Shown here: positions 8,827 to 18,499 of the stretch, piece by piece | Layout: each line of letters starts with the position of its first letter | Position numbering within the stretch: position 1 is the first letter of the stretch | Assembly: GCA_002327785.1 (NCBI GenBank) | Contig: DCUI01000107.1 | Location: 1-63,949 of the forward strand | Direction: 5' to 3' | Source of the DNA: Phycisphaerales bacterium UBA2218 | Lineage (GTDB): Bacteria > Planctomycetota > Phycisphaerae > Sedimentisphaerales > Anaerobacaceae | DNA length: 63,949 nucleotides | The notes under the pieces: generated by a model | Told to the model about the DNA's origin: nothing | Seen by the model: only the letters and a program-made list of their open reading frames with translations | The model's database searches: none | Translations under genes and position numbers: made by a program

Positions 8827-9617
8827 CTGATTCGGGTCAAGTTTTGCTGGTCGAAATCGTTTTCGGCCAGTCCTTGGCGGAATGCGTAATCAGACCAGAG
8901 CAACTGGCTGCTCTTGCCGGTCTGGTGGTTGACCATGGTCATCTCGTGGGGCCGCCAGAATCGGTCCGGATATTTCCGATACTCCTTGAAGGTGAGGGTT
9001 TTCAGGAGGGAGTCCTTGCGGTCATAGTAATCGACCCTCACCATTCGCAGGTGCTCGGTGTCCAGCCAGACGATCTGTCGCAGGTACCCGGAGTTCCGCT
9101 TGTCCAGCGGACAACGCTCGATCACGTGGCATTTCTGATCGTCCTGGACCTCGTCGCGAAGCCACCTGTGGGAGTATTTGTCGATGGTCTGAACGGCGAT
9201 GTCCTCATAGGAGAACTCGCTGCCCATGAACGATCCGGACTTGTTCTGAGCCGCGATTCGCTTGACTCGTTCAAGGGCCGGCAGGAAAAGCCACTGGTGA
9301 TCCGCCTGGCGCTTGCGCGTGTGCGTCAGCAGGATCGTGCCCTTCACATCCGCCGGGCTGTCGAAAATACACAGGGTCTTCGTCCCGTCGTCCACGACCT
9401 CCAGCGTGCGGACGCGCAGTTCCCGCTCGCCGACCTGGCCCTGCTTGTTCCGAAGAATCATACGAAGACTCGCGGTGAAATCCCCATACCCCGAGTATCG
9501 ATTGTCGGCCTCCGTCACCAGCGTCAATCCCTTGTCCTCAGGCGTCTGTCCCGCGTACAGCGCCGGGGTTGCGAGTATCGCGACCACCATTACAAGCATT
9601 CTTGTCATTCGATTCAT
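8823..9617 (-). CDS. LolA-like outer-membrane lipoprotein-sorting protein
   Basis: 264 residues with a signal peptide (MNRMTRMLVMVVAILATPALYAG). The body matches the LolA-like family found beside MMPL exporters: YSGYGDFTASLRMIL near the N-terminus, then GTILLTHTRK, DHQWLFLPALERVKRI, GSFMGSEFSYEDI, RQIVWLDTEHLRMVRVDYYD. This family has the incomplete-barrel fold of LolA/LolB and is thought to carry a lipid or lipoprotein between membranes. The gene starts about 80 bases inside the end of the RND gene and overlaps the next start by 4 bases, so the three are one transcription unit. Confidence 0.85.
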   Translation of the reverse strand: MNRMTRMLVMVVAILATPALYAGQTPEDKGLTLVTEADNRYSGYGDFTASLRMILRNKQGQVGERELRVRTLEVVDDGTKTLCIFDSPADVKGTILLTHTRKRQADHQWLFLPALERVKRIAAQNKSGSFMGSEFSYEDIAVQTIDKYSHRWLRDEVQDDQKCHVIERCPLDKRNSGYLRQIVWLDTEHLRMVRVDYYDRKDSLLKTLTFKEYRKYPDRFWRPHEMTMVNHQTGKSSQLLWSDYAFRQGLAENDFDQQNLTRIR

Positions 9618-11973
9618 CCGTCCTTACCTGATCCTGATTTGCACTCTCCCTTCCTGTGAGCTTACTCGCTGCACGGTCGAATTTCATCAACAAAGTCGGC
9701 GAAAGGAAAAAGTCCGACAGCAGCGCCAGGCCGATCACCATGGCGCACATCAAGCCCATTTCCGCGCTCATCCGGTAGTGGGAAACCGCCATGACGAGGA
9801 ATCCCGACACCAGAACGATCGTCGTAATCCCGATGGCCGAGCCGACCGTGTGGAATGCGGCCCGAACCGCCTGCTCCGGGGTCAATCCCTCCTCGCTTCT
9901 CGCCCGGAAGTACTTGAGGAAGAAGTGGATCGTGTCGTCCACGATGATGCCCAGGGTCATGGCGACAATGACCGACAGGGCCAGGCCCACCTGCCCTTTC
10001 GTCATCCCCCAGATCCCGAAGGCCATGAACGGGGGCAGGAGGTTGGGGATCAGAAACAGCAGGACGAATTTGATGCTTCGAAGCACAAGAACCATGATGC
10101 AGGAGATCGTCAGGATCTCCCCAAACGACGCCCAAAGCATGCTCGCGATGTTCCGCTGCGTGATGTGGGCCCAGGCAAGGGACAGGCCGGTGCCGGCGGT
10201 GAACATGTGCTTGGGGGCATTGGCGGCAAGCCACCGACCGGCGGCTTCATCCATCACGCGCAGCTCACTGGCCTTCATGCTCTCGAAGGCCACCAGAAAC
10301 CGAGAGGCGGATTTGTCGACGTCGACCTGGCTGTTGAGATCCCGCCCGAACGGAAGCGACATCTCGTAGAGGAGCAGGTACTGTGCGGCCAGCTCTCTCC
10401 GGTCGGGAATCCGATAGAAGCTCTCATCGCCCCCATGCATGTCCCTGTTGAGACGTTTGATCGTGTCGACGAGGGTCGACACCTCGATGACTTTCGGCTG
10501 CCTGCGATACCACGCGGCGAATCGGTCGACCGTCGCCAAGTACTCGGGGTCCATGATGCCGCCGGACCGGCCGGAATTCAAGGAGTACTCGATGACGTCC
10601 CACCCCCGGAGGTTTTCGATCATGAAATCCGTGGCCCGCCGAAACTCGAAACTGCGATCGAAGTACGTGAGAAAGTTGTCGTCGAGATCGATTCCCAGCA
10701 TCCCAATGCCGCACGCCGCCGTCAGCGCGAGCATGGTATACAGCAGCCACTCGCGCCTGCGAATCACGAAATCCGCCAGCCGATCCAGGTTGACCCAGGG
10801 GGTTCTGGCCCCGCTCAGCCTCGCGGAGACCGGCAGCACCGCCATCAACGCAGGCAACAGCAGAATCGAATTGACCAGGTCGATCATCACGCCGGCCCCC
10901 ACGATGTTCCCCAGGTCGCGAAAGGGCGGTGACTCGGAGAAGTTCATCGTGAGAAAACCGATGGCCGTGGTAATGCTCGTGAGGCAAACGGCTTTCAGGT
11001 TCACCTGGAGGGATTTGGCGATCGCCTCGTGTCTCGAAAGACCCCGGCGAACGTAGTGAAACATGGTTGTCAGGATGTGGACGTTGTCCGCCACGGCCAG
11101 CGTGAGCATGAGAATCGGCGCGCCGACGGAGACGGCGTTCAGCGGCACACCCAGCCAGCCGATCAGACCCAGCGCCGCGACCAGAGACAGCGCCGTCACA
11201 ACGACGGCCGAGACCGTCCCATAAAAAGACCGCAGCGAGATCCCGACCAGCGATGCCATGACCAGGAATGCGATCGGACCCAACGTCACCAGATCATGCC
11301 TGCTGGCCTGCGAAAAAGCGTCGTCGATCAGGACCGAGCCCGTGAGATAGATGTCGATATCAGGATACCGAGCGCGAAAATCATCCGCCGCTGCGCGGAC
11401 ATACTGAGCGATCTCGGACGTCGCCGGCGAGTGCCCCTCCGGGACTGCGAACCCAATGTGCACCCCGGTAACGTGACCGCTGCGAGAGAGCAGCACGTTG
11501 AGGAGGGTGGTCTCGGAAAGGGCTGTCCGACGAATTCTCTCCAAGTCCGGCCCCGACAAGGCCTTGGGGTCGGGCACAAGGTCTTCGACGATCAACTCGT
11601 CGCCCTGGGCCCTCGTGCTCTGGAAGTTGGTAATCGAGTTGACGACCGTGGAACAGGGCACCAGCCATCCGGCCTCCGTCAACTCAGCCACCGCCGTGAG
11701 CGTCTCGCGTGTGAAAACATTCCCATCGCGGGGAGCAAGAACGAAGAAAACGCTCTGCTCTCTGCTGTACGTGTGTTCGAGGGCCTTCAGCGCCTGGTAG
11801 TCGGGGTTGTCTTCCCCAAAGAACACGCGGGTGTCATTGCAGATCCGCAGGCGGTATATCCCGGCCGCCGCGACACAGACGGCCGCCAGGCTCCACACAA
11901 CGACCCCCCAGCGGCGCCTGACCACCCAGGACCCCAGCCATCCCCCGATGTCTATTGCACGGTTGTTCCGCAC
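9538..11973 (-). CDS. RND-superfamily (MMPL-type) exporter
   Basis: About 811 residues. I prefer the GTG preceded by AAGGGGGG over a TTG 15 bases upstream that lacks a site. Two repeats of a transmembrane/periplasmic layout are visible: TM1 near the N-terminus (WGVVVWSLAAVCVAAAGIY), a large periplasmic loop, a TM block containing LTLAVADNVHILTTMFHY, then a second half with MTLGIIVDDTIHFFLKYFRA. The Asp residues in these TM4-like segments are the usual proton-relay positions. With the LolA-like and barrel proteins downstream it probably moves a lipid or other hydrophobic molecule towards the outer membrane. First gene of the operon; heptad arrays lie just upstream. Confidence 0.88.
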   Translation of the reverse strand: MRNNRAIDIGGWLGSWVVRRRWGVVVWSLAAVCVAAAGIYRLRICNDTRVFFGEDNPDYQALKALEHTYSREQSVFFVLAPRDGNVFTRETLTAVAELTEAGWLVPCSTVVNSITNFQSTRAQGDELIVEDLVPDPKALSGPDLERIRRTALSETTLLNVLLSRSGHVTGVHIGFAVPEGHSPATSEIAQYVRAAADDFRARYPDIDIYLTGSVLIDDAFSQASRHDLVTLGPIAFLVMASLVGISLRSFYGTVSAVVVTALSLVAALGLIGWLGVPLNAVSVGAPILMLTLAVADNVHILTTMFHYVRRGLSRHEAIAKSLQVNLKAVCLTSITTAIGFLTMNFSESPPFRDLGNIVGAGVMIDLVNSILLLPALMAVLPVSARLSGARTPWVNLDRLADFVIRRREWLLYTMLALTAACGIGMLGIDLDDNFLTYFDRSFEFRRATDFMIENLRGWDVIEYSLNSGRSGGIMDPEYLATVDRFAAWYRRQPKVIEVSTLVDTIKRLNRDMHGGDESFYRIPDRRELAAQYLLLYEMSLPFGRDLNSQVDVDKSASRFLVAFESMKASELRVMDEAAGRWLAANAPKHMFTAGTGLSLAWAHITQRNIASMLWASFGEILTISCIMVLVLRSIKFVLLFLIPNLLPPFMAFGIWGMTKGQVGLALSVIVAMTLGIIVDDTIHFFLKYFRARSEEGLTPEQAVRAAFHTVGSAIGITTIVLVSGFLVMAVSHYRMSAEMGLMCAMVIGLALLSDFFLSPTLLMKFDRAASKLTGRESANQDQVRTDESNDKNACNGGRDTRNPGAVRGTDA

Positions 11974-11993
11974 CGGCCCCCCTTGCAAATTAC

Positions 11994-12089
11994 TATTGAC
12001 AACTGACTATTGACTATTTGGCTTCGCCTCGCGCCCCTCAGCCGTGAAGTGGAAAATCGTAAATAGTAAATAGCAAATCGTCAATCCTT
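11994..12089. repeat. Inverted pair of heptad arrays upstream of the RND operon
   Basis: Left arm: TATTGAC, AACTGAC, TATTGAC, TATTTGG. Right arm: AATCGTA, AATAGTA, AATAGCA, AATCGTC, AATCCTT, which is the inverse unit type. The 33-base spacer is GC-rich. The right arm overlaps the stop codon of a broken gene fragment. Confidence 0.72.
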
Positions 12090-12184
12090 TCTGTCCTGCG
12101 GATAGAGGATGATTCGGTCGTGCACCAGCAGCACGAGATCATTGCGGGCGTCGCCGGTGACGTCCTGAACAAGGACGCAACCTG
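12081..12184 (-). pseudogene. 3' fragment of an FG-GAP/VCBS-repeat protein
   Basis: On the minus strand the last about 33 codons of a protein can be read: GCVLVQDVTGDARNDLVLL, then VHDRIILYPQD and a stop. This matches the final blade of FG-GAP/VCBS beta-propeller proteins common in planctomycetes. Nothing upstream continues the frame, so it is a remnant. Confidence 0.6.
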
Positions 12185-12454
12185 GGGCTCGCCGGCGGCG
12201 GGTATTGAAACCGTTCCTGGAGGAGGAATGCCGCGTCCTGACGCTTGAGAGGAAATCGGACGGGGTGGACCTCAGAGAGGGCAGCTTCTCCGAGGAGCTT
12301 CAGAAGTACCGGGCACTTGAGCCCGATGGACGGCGAATCGAGCGGGGGATTCCGCGTTGAACGAACACACGACCGAACCGATGCCGGTGTCCTTGGAGAA
12401 CCTGCGGCCGTCCTTGGATGAGGACGGCCGCTCGCTCGTGGGCGGGCGGAACGA
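12181..12454 (+). pseudogene. Two adjoining coding fragments of unknown family
   Basis: One open frame without a start reads LKPFLEEECRVLTLERK and then SFSEELQKYRALEPDGRRI, ending at TGA 12360. A second frame begins at the overlapping TTG (NEHTTEPMPVSLENLRPSLDEDGRS) and runs into the next gene antisense. Both have coding-like composition but no identifiable family; gene debris is the likeliest reading. Confidence 0.35.
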
Positions 12455-12832
12455 CTACTTGACTATGACTACATCCGTGGCACTGAAGTACGTGCTGTTC
12501 TTGAAGACCCCGGTCAGTGTTAGAGTCACCGGGCCGGGCGTTAGGCCAAGGTTGGCTATCGCAAACTTGGCCACGAGGTGGCCGAGATTATCAGCGAAGA
12601 CGCTGGTCGGCGAGACGCCGTCATCCAGGGCAATCGTGTCGGAAACGACGGCGGACAGTGCGATGTTCGTGTGGACCGTGAGAGTATCGACCTTCGCAAG
12701 GACGATGACACTGGGGGAGACCATCATGGCTGGCTCATCACCGTCCACCGCGCTGTTGGCGATGGCGATCCCGGTAAGCCCGATGCCAAGAAGTGCACAA
12801 AGCACGACAATTCCGATATAGGTCTTCTTCAT
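12455..12832 (-). CDS. Small exported hypothetical protein
   Basis: 125 residues starting at MKKTYIGIVV; AGAAGGAG lies 7 bases upstream, so I discard an upstream in-frame ATG. Signal peptide or N-terminal anchor (MKKTYIGIVVLCALLGIGLTG), then an all-beta-looking domain (PSVIVLAKVDTLTVHTNI, LGLTPGPVTLTLTGVF) reminiscent of an Ig-like or cohesin-dockerin partner fold, but I do not recognise a family. Sits alone between debris and the restriction system. Confidence 0.65.
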   Translation of the reverse strand: MKKTYIGIVVLCALLGIGLTGIAIANSAVDGDEPAMMVSPSVIVLAKVDTLTVHTNIALSAVVSDTIALDDGVSPTSVFADNLGHLVAKFAIANLGLTPGPVTLTLTGVFKNSTYFSATDVVIVK

Positions 12833-13022
12833 CGACGGTCTCCTTCTGAAAGGGACTCTGCGATTGCGGTTCACAACGACCTGCAATTCCGCACCTATTC
12901 TACATCATGTGACGCGGGCCTCAAAACGAATTCGCACAGCGGATGTAGATTTCCCTCGATCTCAGAGCATTCAGATAGGGATACTCGGCCTGTGCGGTTT
13001 CCACCTGCTTGTCCCGGCACCG

Positions 13023-14201
13023 TCACAATTCTCCCTTGAAGGCTTTGTCGAGGATCGAGGGCAGCAAGGCGTCCAGTTCGGCGGCGGTCTCGGTTTGCAG
13101 ACGCTTCATCGCGTCCACCTCTGCCTGCAATGTATCCAGTTCCGCCACGATCTGGAGCTGTTCGGGGAGTGGAGGCAGCTTGAGATTGAACCGCCTGAGT
13201 GCGCCAATATTCAGGTGCGGCGAAGCCGAACCTTTGGACAATGGCGAAATCTGTTCCTCCTGCACGAGAGGCGAGAGAAGCTGGTGAAGGAGGAAACGCG
13301 GCAAGATGCGTTCCGTGTTAGGACGGAGCATCATCACACGCTGCCCGAGGCTGAACCGCTGGTGTGGCTGAACAACCGCGCATTTTCCAGTGCCGCCACC
13401 CTCGCGTACGAAAACGATGTCGTTTGCCCTTGGCTCACCACGGACAGTTCGCCGATGGAATTCTTCTTCGTCCGTTCGTTGAGCACCTTCTATGTTCAGC
13501 GTGCCGTAGCCAACATCCGGTGAGCGGACGCAGGGAATACCGGTCTCGGAAAGGCGCGGGTTGCTGTGAAGATTGTCGATGATTGCTTCACAAGCATCTT
13601 CGAGAGCCACGGATTGTGCCGGGCAGTCGGATATGACCGCCCGGCGTGCGATCGTGAGAATCGCCTTGGCTTCTTCGGCGGCTTGCTGGCGGAGGGTGCG
13701 GGCTTGGTGGATTTGGGCGGCCAGTTCCTCAATCCGGGCTACGATCCGCCGCTGCTCCGCCAACGGGGGGAGGGGCATGGTATAACCCAGCACATGGGTG
13801 GGACGGATAGCAGCGTAGTTCGTTGACCCTTGAGCTTCCACCTGTTCGCGGAAAGTGGGGGTGCGTATGAAGTAGTCAAGAAACACCCTGTCGAGCTTGG
13901 CGTCGTCAACAGCAAACAAGAAGTAGTGGCTGCTGACAATACAGCCGTCGAGTACGTCAGGGACAATGCCGAAGCCGCCCACCTTGGCATCAATCTCGGC
14001 GACGAGGAATTCTCCGGCCCGGCAGACCTGCTGGCTTTTCGTTTTGATGAGTGCCCCTTGGATTTCATCGCGAAGGACGACACCCTGGGCATGCAGTTGA
14101 ACGCGAGGGCGACGGTAGTTGGTCAGGTCGTCGATTTGAATGAATTCTTTCCGGTGCGTGAGCACTTCACCGAGTTTGACCACCGGCCATTGCCCGCTCA
14201 T
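13023..14201 (-). CDS. hsdS: Type I restriction system specificity subunit
   Basis: 392 residues. The two-fold HsdS architecture is clear: a first target-recognition domain (MSGQWPVVKLGEVL to about 145), a central conserved helix after LPPLAEQRRIVARIEELAAQI (about 150-195), a second recognition domain (about 205-330), and a distal conserved helix after LPPLPEQLQIVAELDTLQAEV. The two long helices form the spacer that sets the gap in the bipartite target. It binds the methylase and helicase subunits and chooses the DNA site. The start overlaps the hsdM stop (ATGA). Last gene of the RMS operon. Confidence 0.95.
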   Translation of the reverse strand: MSGQWPVVKLGEVLTHRKEFIQIDDLTNYRRPRVQLHAQGVVLRDEIQGALIKTKSQQVCRAGEFLVAEIDAKVGGFGIVPDVLDGCIVSSHYFLFAVDDAKLDRVFLDYFIRTPTFREQVEAQGSTNYAAIRPTHVLGYTMPLPPLAEQRRIVARIEELAAQIHQARTLRQQAAEEAKAILTIARRAVISDCPAQSVALEDACEAIIDNLHSNPRLSETGIPCVRSPDVGYGTLNIEGAQRTDEEEFHRRTVRGEPRANDIVFVREGGGTGKCAVVQPHQRFSLGQRVMMLRPNTERILPRFLLHQLLSPLVQEEQISPLSKGSASPHLNIGALRRFNLKLPPLPEQLQIVAELDTLQAEVDAMKRLQTETAAELDALLPSILDKAFKGEL

Positions 14202-15754
14202 TCCGCCCCCTTTGCCAGCAGGCCCTTTATCGTGTCCATGATCTCTGCGATCTTCTGCTCCTTCTCCATGATACTGGCGACGAGCGTTTCCGGCGGCAGG
14301 TGGGTGATGTCCTCCTTGGCGTTCGGGTTCTTGCGGTCGAGATTGCAGCCGCCGGCGAGCAGTTCATCGGCGGGCACTTTCCACGCCTGTTCGTTCTCTT
14401 TGCGTTTGCCCCACCAGTCCAGGCACGGCTTGAATTCCTCGAACTGAATGGGCTGGGTCTTGGTGTAGTTCTTGCGTCCTTCGGGCAAGGGCTGCTCGTA
14501 GTACCACACTTCCTTCGTCGGGCTGGAGCGCTCGAAGAAGAGGAGATTCGTTGGGATCGACGTATAGGGCGCGAAGACGCCATTCGGCAGGCGGACGATG
14601 GTGTGCAGGTTGAAATCCTTGAGCAGTTCCTCCTTGATGCGGGCACAGACTCCGTCGCCAAAGAGAGTGCCGTTCGGGACGACGACGGCCGCCCGGCCGG
14701 GCTTGCCGTTGTTCTTCTGGGGGCGCTTGAGCTTCCGCATGATGAGTTGCAGGAACAGCAGCGCCGTCTCCGAAGTCTGCTTGTCGGCGGGGAAGTTGTC
14801 CTTGATGCTCGACTCTTCCTCTCCGCCGAACGGCGGATTCGTCAGAACGATGTCCACGCGGTCCCTGTCGCCGATCTCCTTGATATTGACCGCCAGGGAA
14901 TTACCGTCGCCGATCTGGGGATAGTCCAAGCCGTGCAGCAGCAGGTTCATCTGGGCGAGCATATAGGGCAGAGGTTTGGCCTCCTGACCGAAGATGCTTG
15001 CCTCCTGCAGGATTCTGCGATGCTCGACGGTCTTGCACTGTGCTTCGAGGTGGGTGTACGCTTCGACGAGAAATCCGCCCGTGCCGCACGCCGGGTCCAG
15101 GACGCTTTCGCCGAGCCGGGGGTCGATGGCCTCGACCATGAAGCGCACCACGGCACGCGGCGTGTAGAACTCGCCGGAATCGCCTGCGACGTCCCGCATC
15201 TCCTTGAGCATCGCCTCATACAGGCGGCTGAGCGTGTGGATTTCCTCGGCGGACGTGAAGTGAATCCCGTTGACCTTGTTGATAACATCGCGGAGCAGGT
15301 GGCCGCTGACCATCCGGTTGATCACGCCGCGAAAGACCCTGGCAATCACGTCCCGCCGATTCGTGCCATTGGTGCTCTGTAGGGACCGCAGATAGGCAAT
15401 CAGGCCCGGTCCGCGTTTGCCGTCGGGCCGGACCGCTTCATCCTGATTCACGAAGGCGATCAGGTCATCTCCCGTGATGCCATCCTCTTTAGCTGCCCAG
15501 TCCCGCCAGCGATATGGAGGCTCAATGGCCGGACGATACCGCTGCCTGGCCATCTTGGCTTCCTGCTCCCGAATCTGCTCCATGTCGTCCAGGAACTTGA
15601 GGAACATGATCCAGGTGAGCATGGGCAGGCGGTCCAGATCGCCGTTGAGGCCCCGGTCTTTCCGCATGATGTCGCGGGCGGACTTCATCAAAGACCCAAG
15701 CTGCTGGGCTGTGGTCTGTGGTTGACTGTCCTTCTTCTTCCCTGTTCGTGCCAT
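14198..15754 (-). CDS. hsdM: Type I restriction system DNA methyltransferase subunit
   Basis: 518 residues. N-terminal HsdM_N helical domain (QQLGSLMKSARDIMRKDRGLNGDLDRL...MLTWIMFLKFLDDME), then a gamma-class N6-adenine methylase: motif I DPACGTGGFLVEAY (about 222) binds S-adenosylmethionine and motif IV LTNPPFGGEEES (about 307) holds the catalytic NPPF. The C-terminus carries helices for contact with HsdS. Starts 10 bases after hsdR ends. It protects host DNA at sites chosen by HsdS and is also part of the restriction complex. Confidence 0.96.
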   Translation of the reverse strand: MARTGKKKDSQPQTTAQQLGSLMKSARDIMRKDRGLNGDLDRLPMLTWIMFLKFLDDMEQIREQEAKMARQRYRPAIEPPYRWRDWAAKEDGITGDDLIAFVNQDEAVRPDGKRGPGLIAYLRSLQSTNGTNRRDVIARVFRGVINRMVSGHLLRDVINKVNGIHFTSAEEIHTLSRLYEAMLKEMRDVAGDSGEFYTPRAVVRFMVEAIDPRLGESVLDPACGTGGFLVEAYTHLEAQCKTVEHRRILQEASIFGQEAKPLPYMLAQMNLLLHGLDYPQIGDGNSLAVNIKEIGDRDRVDIVLTNPPFGGEEESSIKDNFPADKQTSETALLFLQLIMRKLKRPQKNNGKPGRAAVVVPNGTLFGDGVCARIKEELLKDFNLHTIVRLPNGVFAPYTSIPTNLLFFERSSPTKEVWYYEQPLPEGRKNYTKTQPIQFEEFKPCLDWWGKRKENEQAWKVPADELLAGGCNLDRKNPNAKEDITHLPPETLVASIMEKEQKIAEIMDTIKGLLAKGAE

Positions 15755-15764
15755 CCATTATCCT

Positions 15765-18146
15765 TCATGCGGCGTACAGCAACGCCTGTAGCCGATTCAC
15801 AGCGTCAGTGAGTCTCTCCGGTCCTCCAAAGTGCCCGGCGATCTCGATCACGTTGCCATGATTGGAGATCGGCGGGACCTTCAATATGTCGGGCAGCTTG
15901 AATTGAGCAACGCCGTGTTCGGCGTATTTCTCCAGAAGCTCGTCGAGGACGATCTTCGCCTCCGGTCCGTACTGCTCAAAGAACACCTTCTGTTCCCTCT
16001 TGAGGCTCGTGGCCCGCTCCCGGCGGGTCCGCAAGGGAGCGCTGTAGGCGACGTGGCAGAGCAAATCGAACGGGTCCGCGTCGGTCTGGCCCGTTACCTC
16101 GGCAAGCTGCTCGAAATCGATGCCACGCTCGGCCAAGGCGTCAATGATCTCCGACCGCTGGCCCGGATCGGCCCATTTCTCCCGAAGCTTCGCGGCGGAT
16201 GGATAGAGGGTCCGCACCTTCTCGCCGGTATAGTCGGTGTACTTGACGACGCGGAGCTTGTTGCCTTCCGAGTCCAGTTCGTACACCAGATGAGTGGCAA
16301 TCTCGACGTGGCCGCCATCCACGTAGAATTTGCGATGAACCGCTTCCGGCGGCTCGATGATTTCGCCGGTTTCATCCGTCTCGTAGCTGACGAGTGTGGA
16401 GTCGCTGCTGTCGAGGGGCTCCTCCTGCCGATTGATTTCCTCGCTGCGGACTTCACCGTACTCGTCAATCTCCTGTTCCGTGACAAAGGCTGGATACCCG
16501 TCGAACTCAGGGTCGGCGAAGTGCCGCGTGGCGGAGCCTGTGTAGTCCAGTATGTTGAAGTAGTACTTGTCATAATCGTCGCGGACTCGTGTCCCCCGGC
16601 CGATGATCTGTTTGAACTCGGTCATGGCCCCGACGACGCGAGCGATAACGATATTCTTGCACGTGGGGATATCGACGCCGGTCGTCAGCAGTTGCGATGT
16701 GGTCAGAATGACGGGGCTGATGGTCTCCAATTCCTGGAACCGGCTCAGATGTCCACGGCCGATCTGGGCTTCGTCAGCGGTAACGCGGCAGACGTAGTCG
16801 GCGTATTCCTTCGCCAGATCGGAATTGAGGTTATTGAGTTCGCTGCGCATCTGGTCGGCGTGTTCCTGATCGACGCAGAAGACGATGGTCTTGGCGAATC
16901 GCCCATTTTTCGCCATGAAGTCGGCCAAGTGCTTGGCAATCGCCCTGGTGCGGGCCTTGAGGGCGACCTTGCGCTCGAAATCGGGTGTTTGGTATTCCTC
17001 GTCCGGGATTTCCCGCCCATAGCGATCCAGTTCGCCCTTGCTCGGCCGCCAACCGGCCGCATCGTAGTCCGTTACGACGCGATGCACGCGGTATGGAGCG
17101 AGAAAGCCATCGTCGATGCCCTGTGCGAGACTGTACGTGTAGATCGGGTTGCCGAAATACTTGTACGTGTCGCGGTTGTCTTCGCGAAGCGGCGTGGCCG
17201 TCATGCCAAGCTGGTAGGCCGGCTGGAAGTACTCCAGGATCTCCCGCCAATTGCTCTCGTCCCTGGCGGCGCCTCTGTGGCACTCATCCACAATGATGAG
17301 GTCAAAGAAGTCCCGGCCGAACTCCTTGTAGAGGCCGGGGCGACATTCATCTTTGGCGATGGCCTGGTAGATGGCAAAGTACATCTCACGGCTCTTGGTG
17401 ATCTCGCCATTGGTAATCTTGTGGCGGGCGTCGCCAAAGGCGGCGAACATCTTGTCTTTGGGGTCATCGACAAGGACGTTGCGATCCGACAGGTAGAGAA
17501 TCTTGGGCCGCCGGTACTCGCCCGTCCGGTTCCACCGGGATGACCAGAGCTTCCAGCAAATCTGGAAGGCAACGAGCGTCTTGCCCGTCCCTGTCGCCAG
17601 TGTGATGAGGATACGGGGCTTGCCTTGGAGAATGGCTCGGACGGCTCTATTAATGGCGATTTCCTGGTAGTACCGGGGCGTCTTCCCAGCGAGCGGGAAC
17701 GATGGGGTCAGGAGCCTGTTGGTCACGTCCGTCGTAATGGCCTGGGCCTGCGTGAGCTTGGACCATAGGTCGTCCGGTGTCGGAAACGCTGTCAATTCGC
17801 GCTCTTGGCCGGTCAGAAAATCGAACTCGACGATCCCCTGTCCATTGGTGGAGTAGGCGAACTTCAGGTCCAGGATTTGGGCGTACTCCTTGGCTTGTTG
17901 CAGGCCATCGGTCGGCCTCTTGTAGTCCGCCTTGGCCTCAACAACGGCGATGGGGAAATCGGCGGTATGACGAAGCAAGTAGTCGGCCCGCTTCTGTTTC
18001 TTGCGATGGACCTTGTTGCCGGAAACGACGATTCGGCCATCGGTGAAAGTCCTCTGCTCGGTGAATGAGTGTGGTTCCGTATCCCATCCGGCTTCGACAA
18101 GCCTGGGAACCACATACATCCGACATGTGTCAGCCTCAGTAGCCAA
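15765..18146 (-). CDS. hsdR: Type I restriction system helicase/nuclease subunit
   Basis: 793 residues, EcoEI-like subtype. N-terminal HSDR_N nuclease with the PD-(D/E)xK core (ADYLLRH...IAVVEAKADYK, about 50-75). SF2 helicase: Walker A LATGTGKT (about 182-189), DECH box IIVDECHRGA (about 280), motif III GMTATPLRED, and motif VI IIGRGTRVRDDYD. The C-terminal part matches EcoEI_R_C. It translocates DNA and cleaves when HsdS meets unmodified sites. First gene of the operon, in the order R-M-S. No frameshift or missing motif, so the system looks intact. Confidence 0.96.
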   Translation of the reverse strand: MATEADTCRMYVVPRLVEAGWDTEPHSFTEQRTFTDGRIVVSGNKVHRKKQKRADYLLRHTADFPIAVVEAKADYKRPTDGLQQAKEYAQILDLKFAYSTNGQGIVEFDFLTGQERELTAFPTPDDLWSKLTQAQAITTDVTNRLLTPSFPLAGKTPRYYQEIAINRAVRAILQGKPRILITLATGTGKTLVAFQICWKLWSSRWNRTGEYRRPKILYLSDRNVLVDDPKDKMFAAFGDARHKITNGEITKSREMYFAIYQAIAKDECRPGLYKEFGRDFFDLIIVDECHRGAARDESNWREILEYFQPAYQLGMTATPLREDNRDTYKYFGNPIYTYSLAQGIDDGFLAPYRVHRVVTDYDAAGWRPSKGELDRYGREIPDEEYQTPDFERKVALKARTRAIAKHLADFMAKNGRFAKTIVFCVDQEHADQMRSELNNLNSDLAKEYADYVCRVTADEAQIGRGHLSRFQELETISPVILTTSQLLTTGVDIPTCKNIVIARVVGAMTEFKQIIGRGTRVRDDYDKYYFNILDYTGSATRHFADPEFDGYPAFVTEQEIDEYGEVRSEEINRQEEPLDSSDSTLVSYETDETGEIIEPPEAVHRKFYVDGGHVEIATHLVYELDSEGNKLRVVKYTDYTGEKVRTLYPSAAKLREKWADPGQRSEIIDALAERGIDFEQLAEVTGQTDADPFDLLCHVAYSAPLRTRRERATSLKREQKVFFEQYGPEAKIVLDELLEKYAEHGVAQFKLPDILKVPPISNHGNVIEIAGHFGGPERLTDAVNRLQALLYAA

Positions 18147-18499
18147 GCCGTAGGGCCTTTCCCAGAACGGGCTTTGAAAACCTGAATACCCATCTCGCTC
18201 AGGCTTCCCTAACCCATTGACACCACTGGGGGTAATTGTACCAAGTGTCGGGCGGCTGTAAACCCCTTTCGGACCGGGTATTTATATTGTTCTGAATGGT
18301 GCGGCAGGGTCGAGGAGAAAGGTTGAGCGGCGCATGGGATTTGAACCTTTCGACCATGAATGGCGAACGACGTGCGAGAACCGGCTGGATTGGCACGGCT
18401 TTCGCGGTCTTCTGAGCCGGAGCGGCTGATGCCGTTTTGGGTCTCGACGTAAATCCACGTAGGGGCGAGATCCGCGACCTTCGAGACCCCCGGTAGGTC
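18147..18499. other. Gap upstream of hsdR with recombinational debris
   Basis: No intact gene. The minus strand continues the IS630 remnant reading without recognisable transposase sequence. At about 18328-18355 a tRNA-like T-arm phrase is visible on the minus strand (GGTTCAAATCCC followed by ATGCGCCGCT) but the rest of a cloverleaf is absent. The hsdR promoter should lie here; I see no consensus. Confidence 0.4.

Noticed and set aside
18328..18355. tRNA-like T-arm phrase (GGTTCAAATCCC) on the minus strand
   Set aside because: No acceptor, D or anticodon stems can be built around it; the T-stem itself has only two pairs. At most a fragment.
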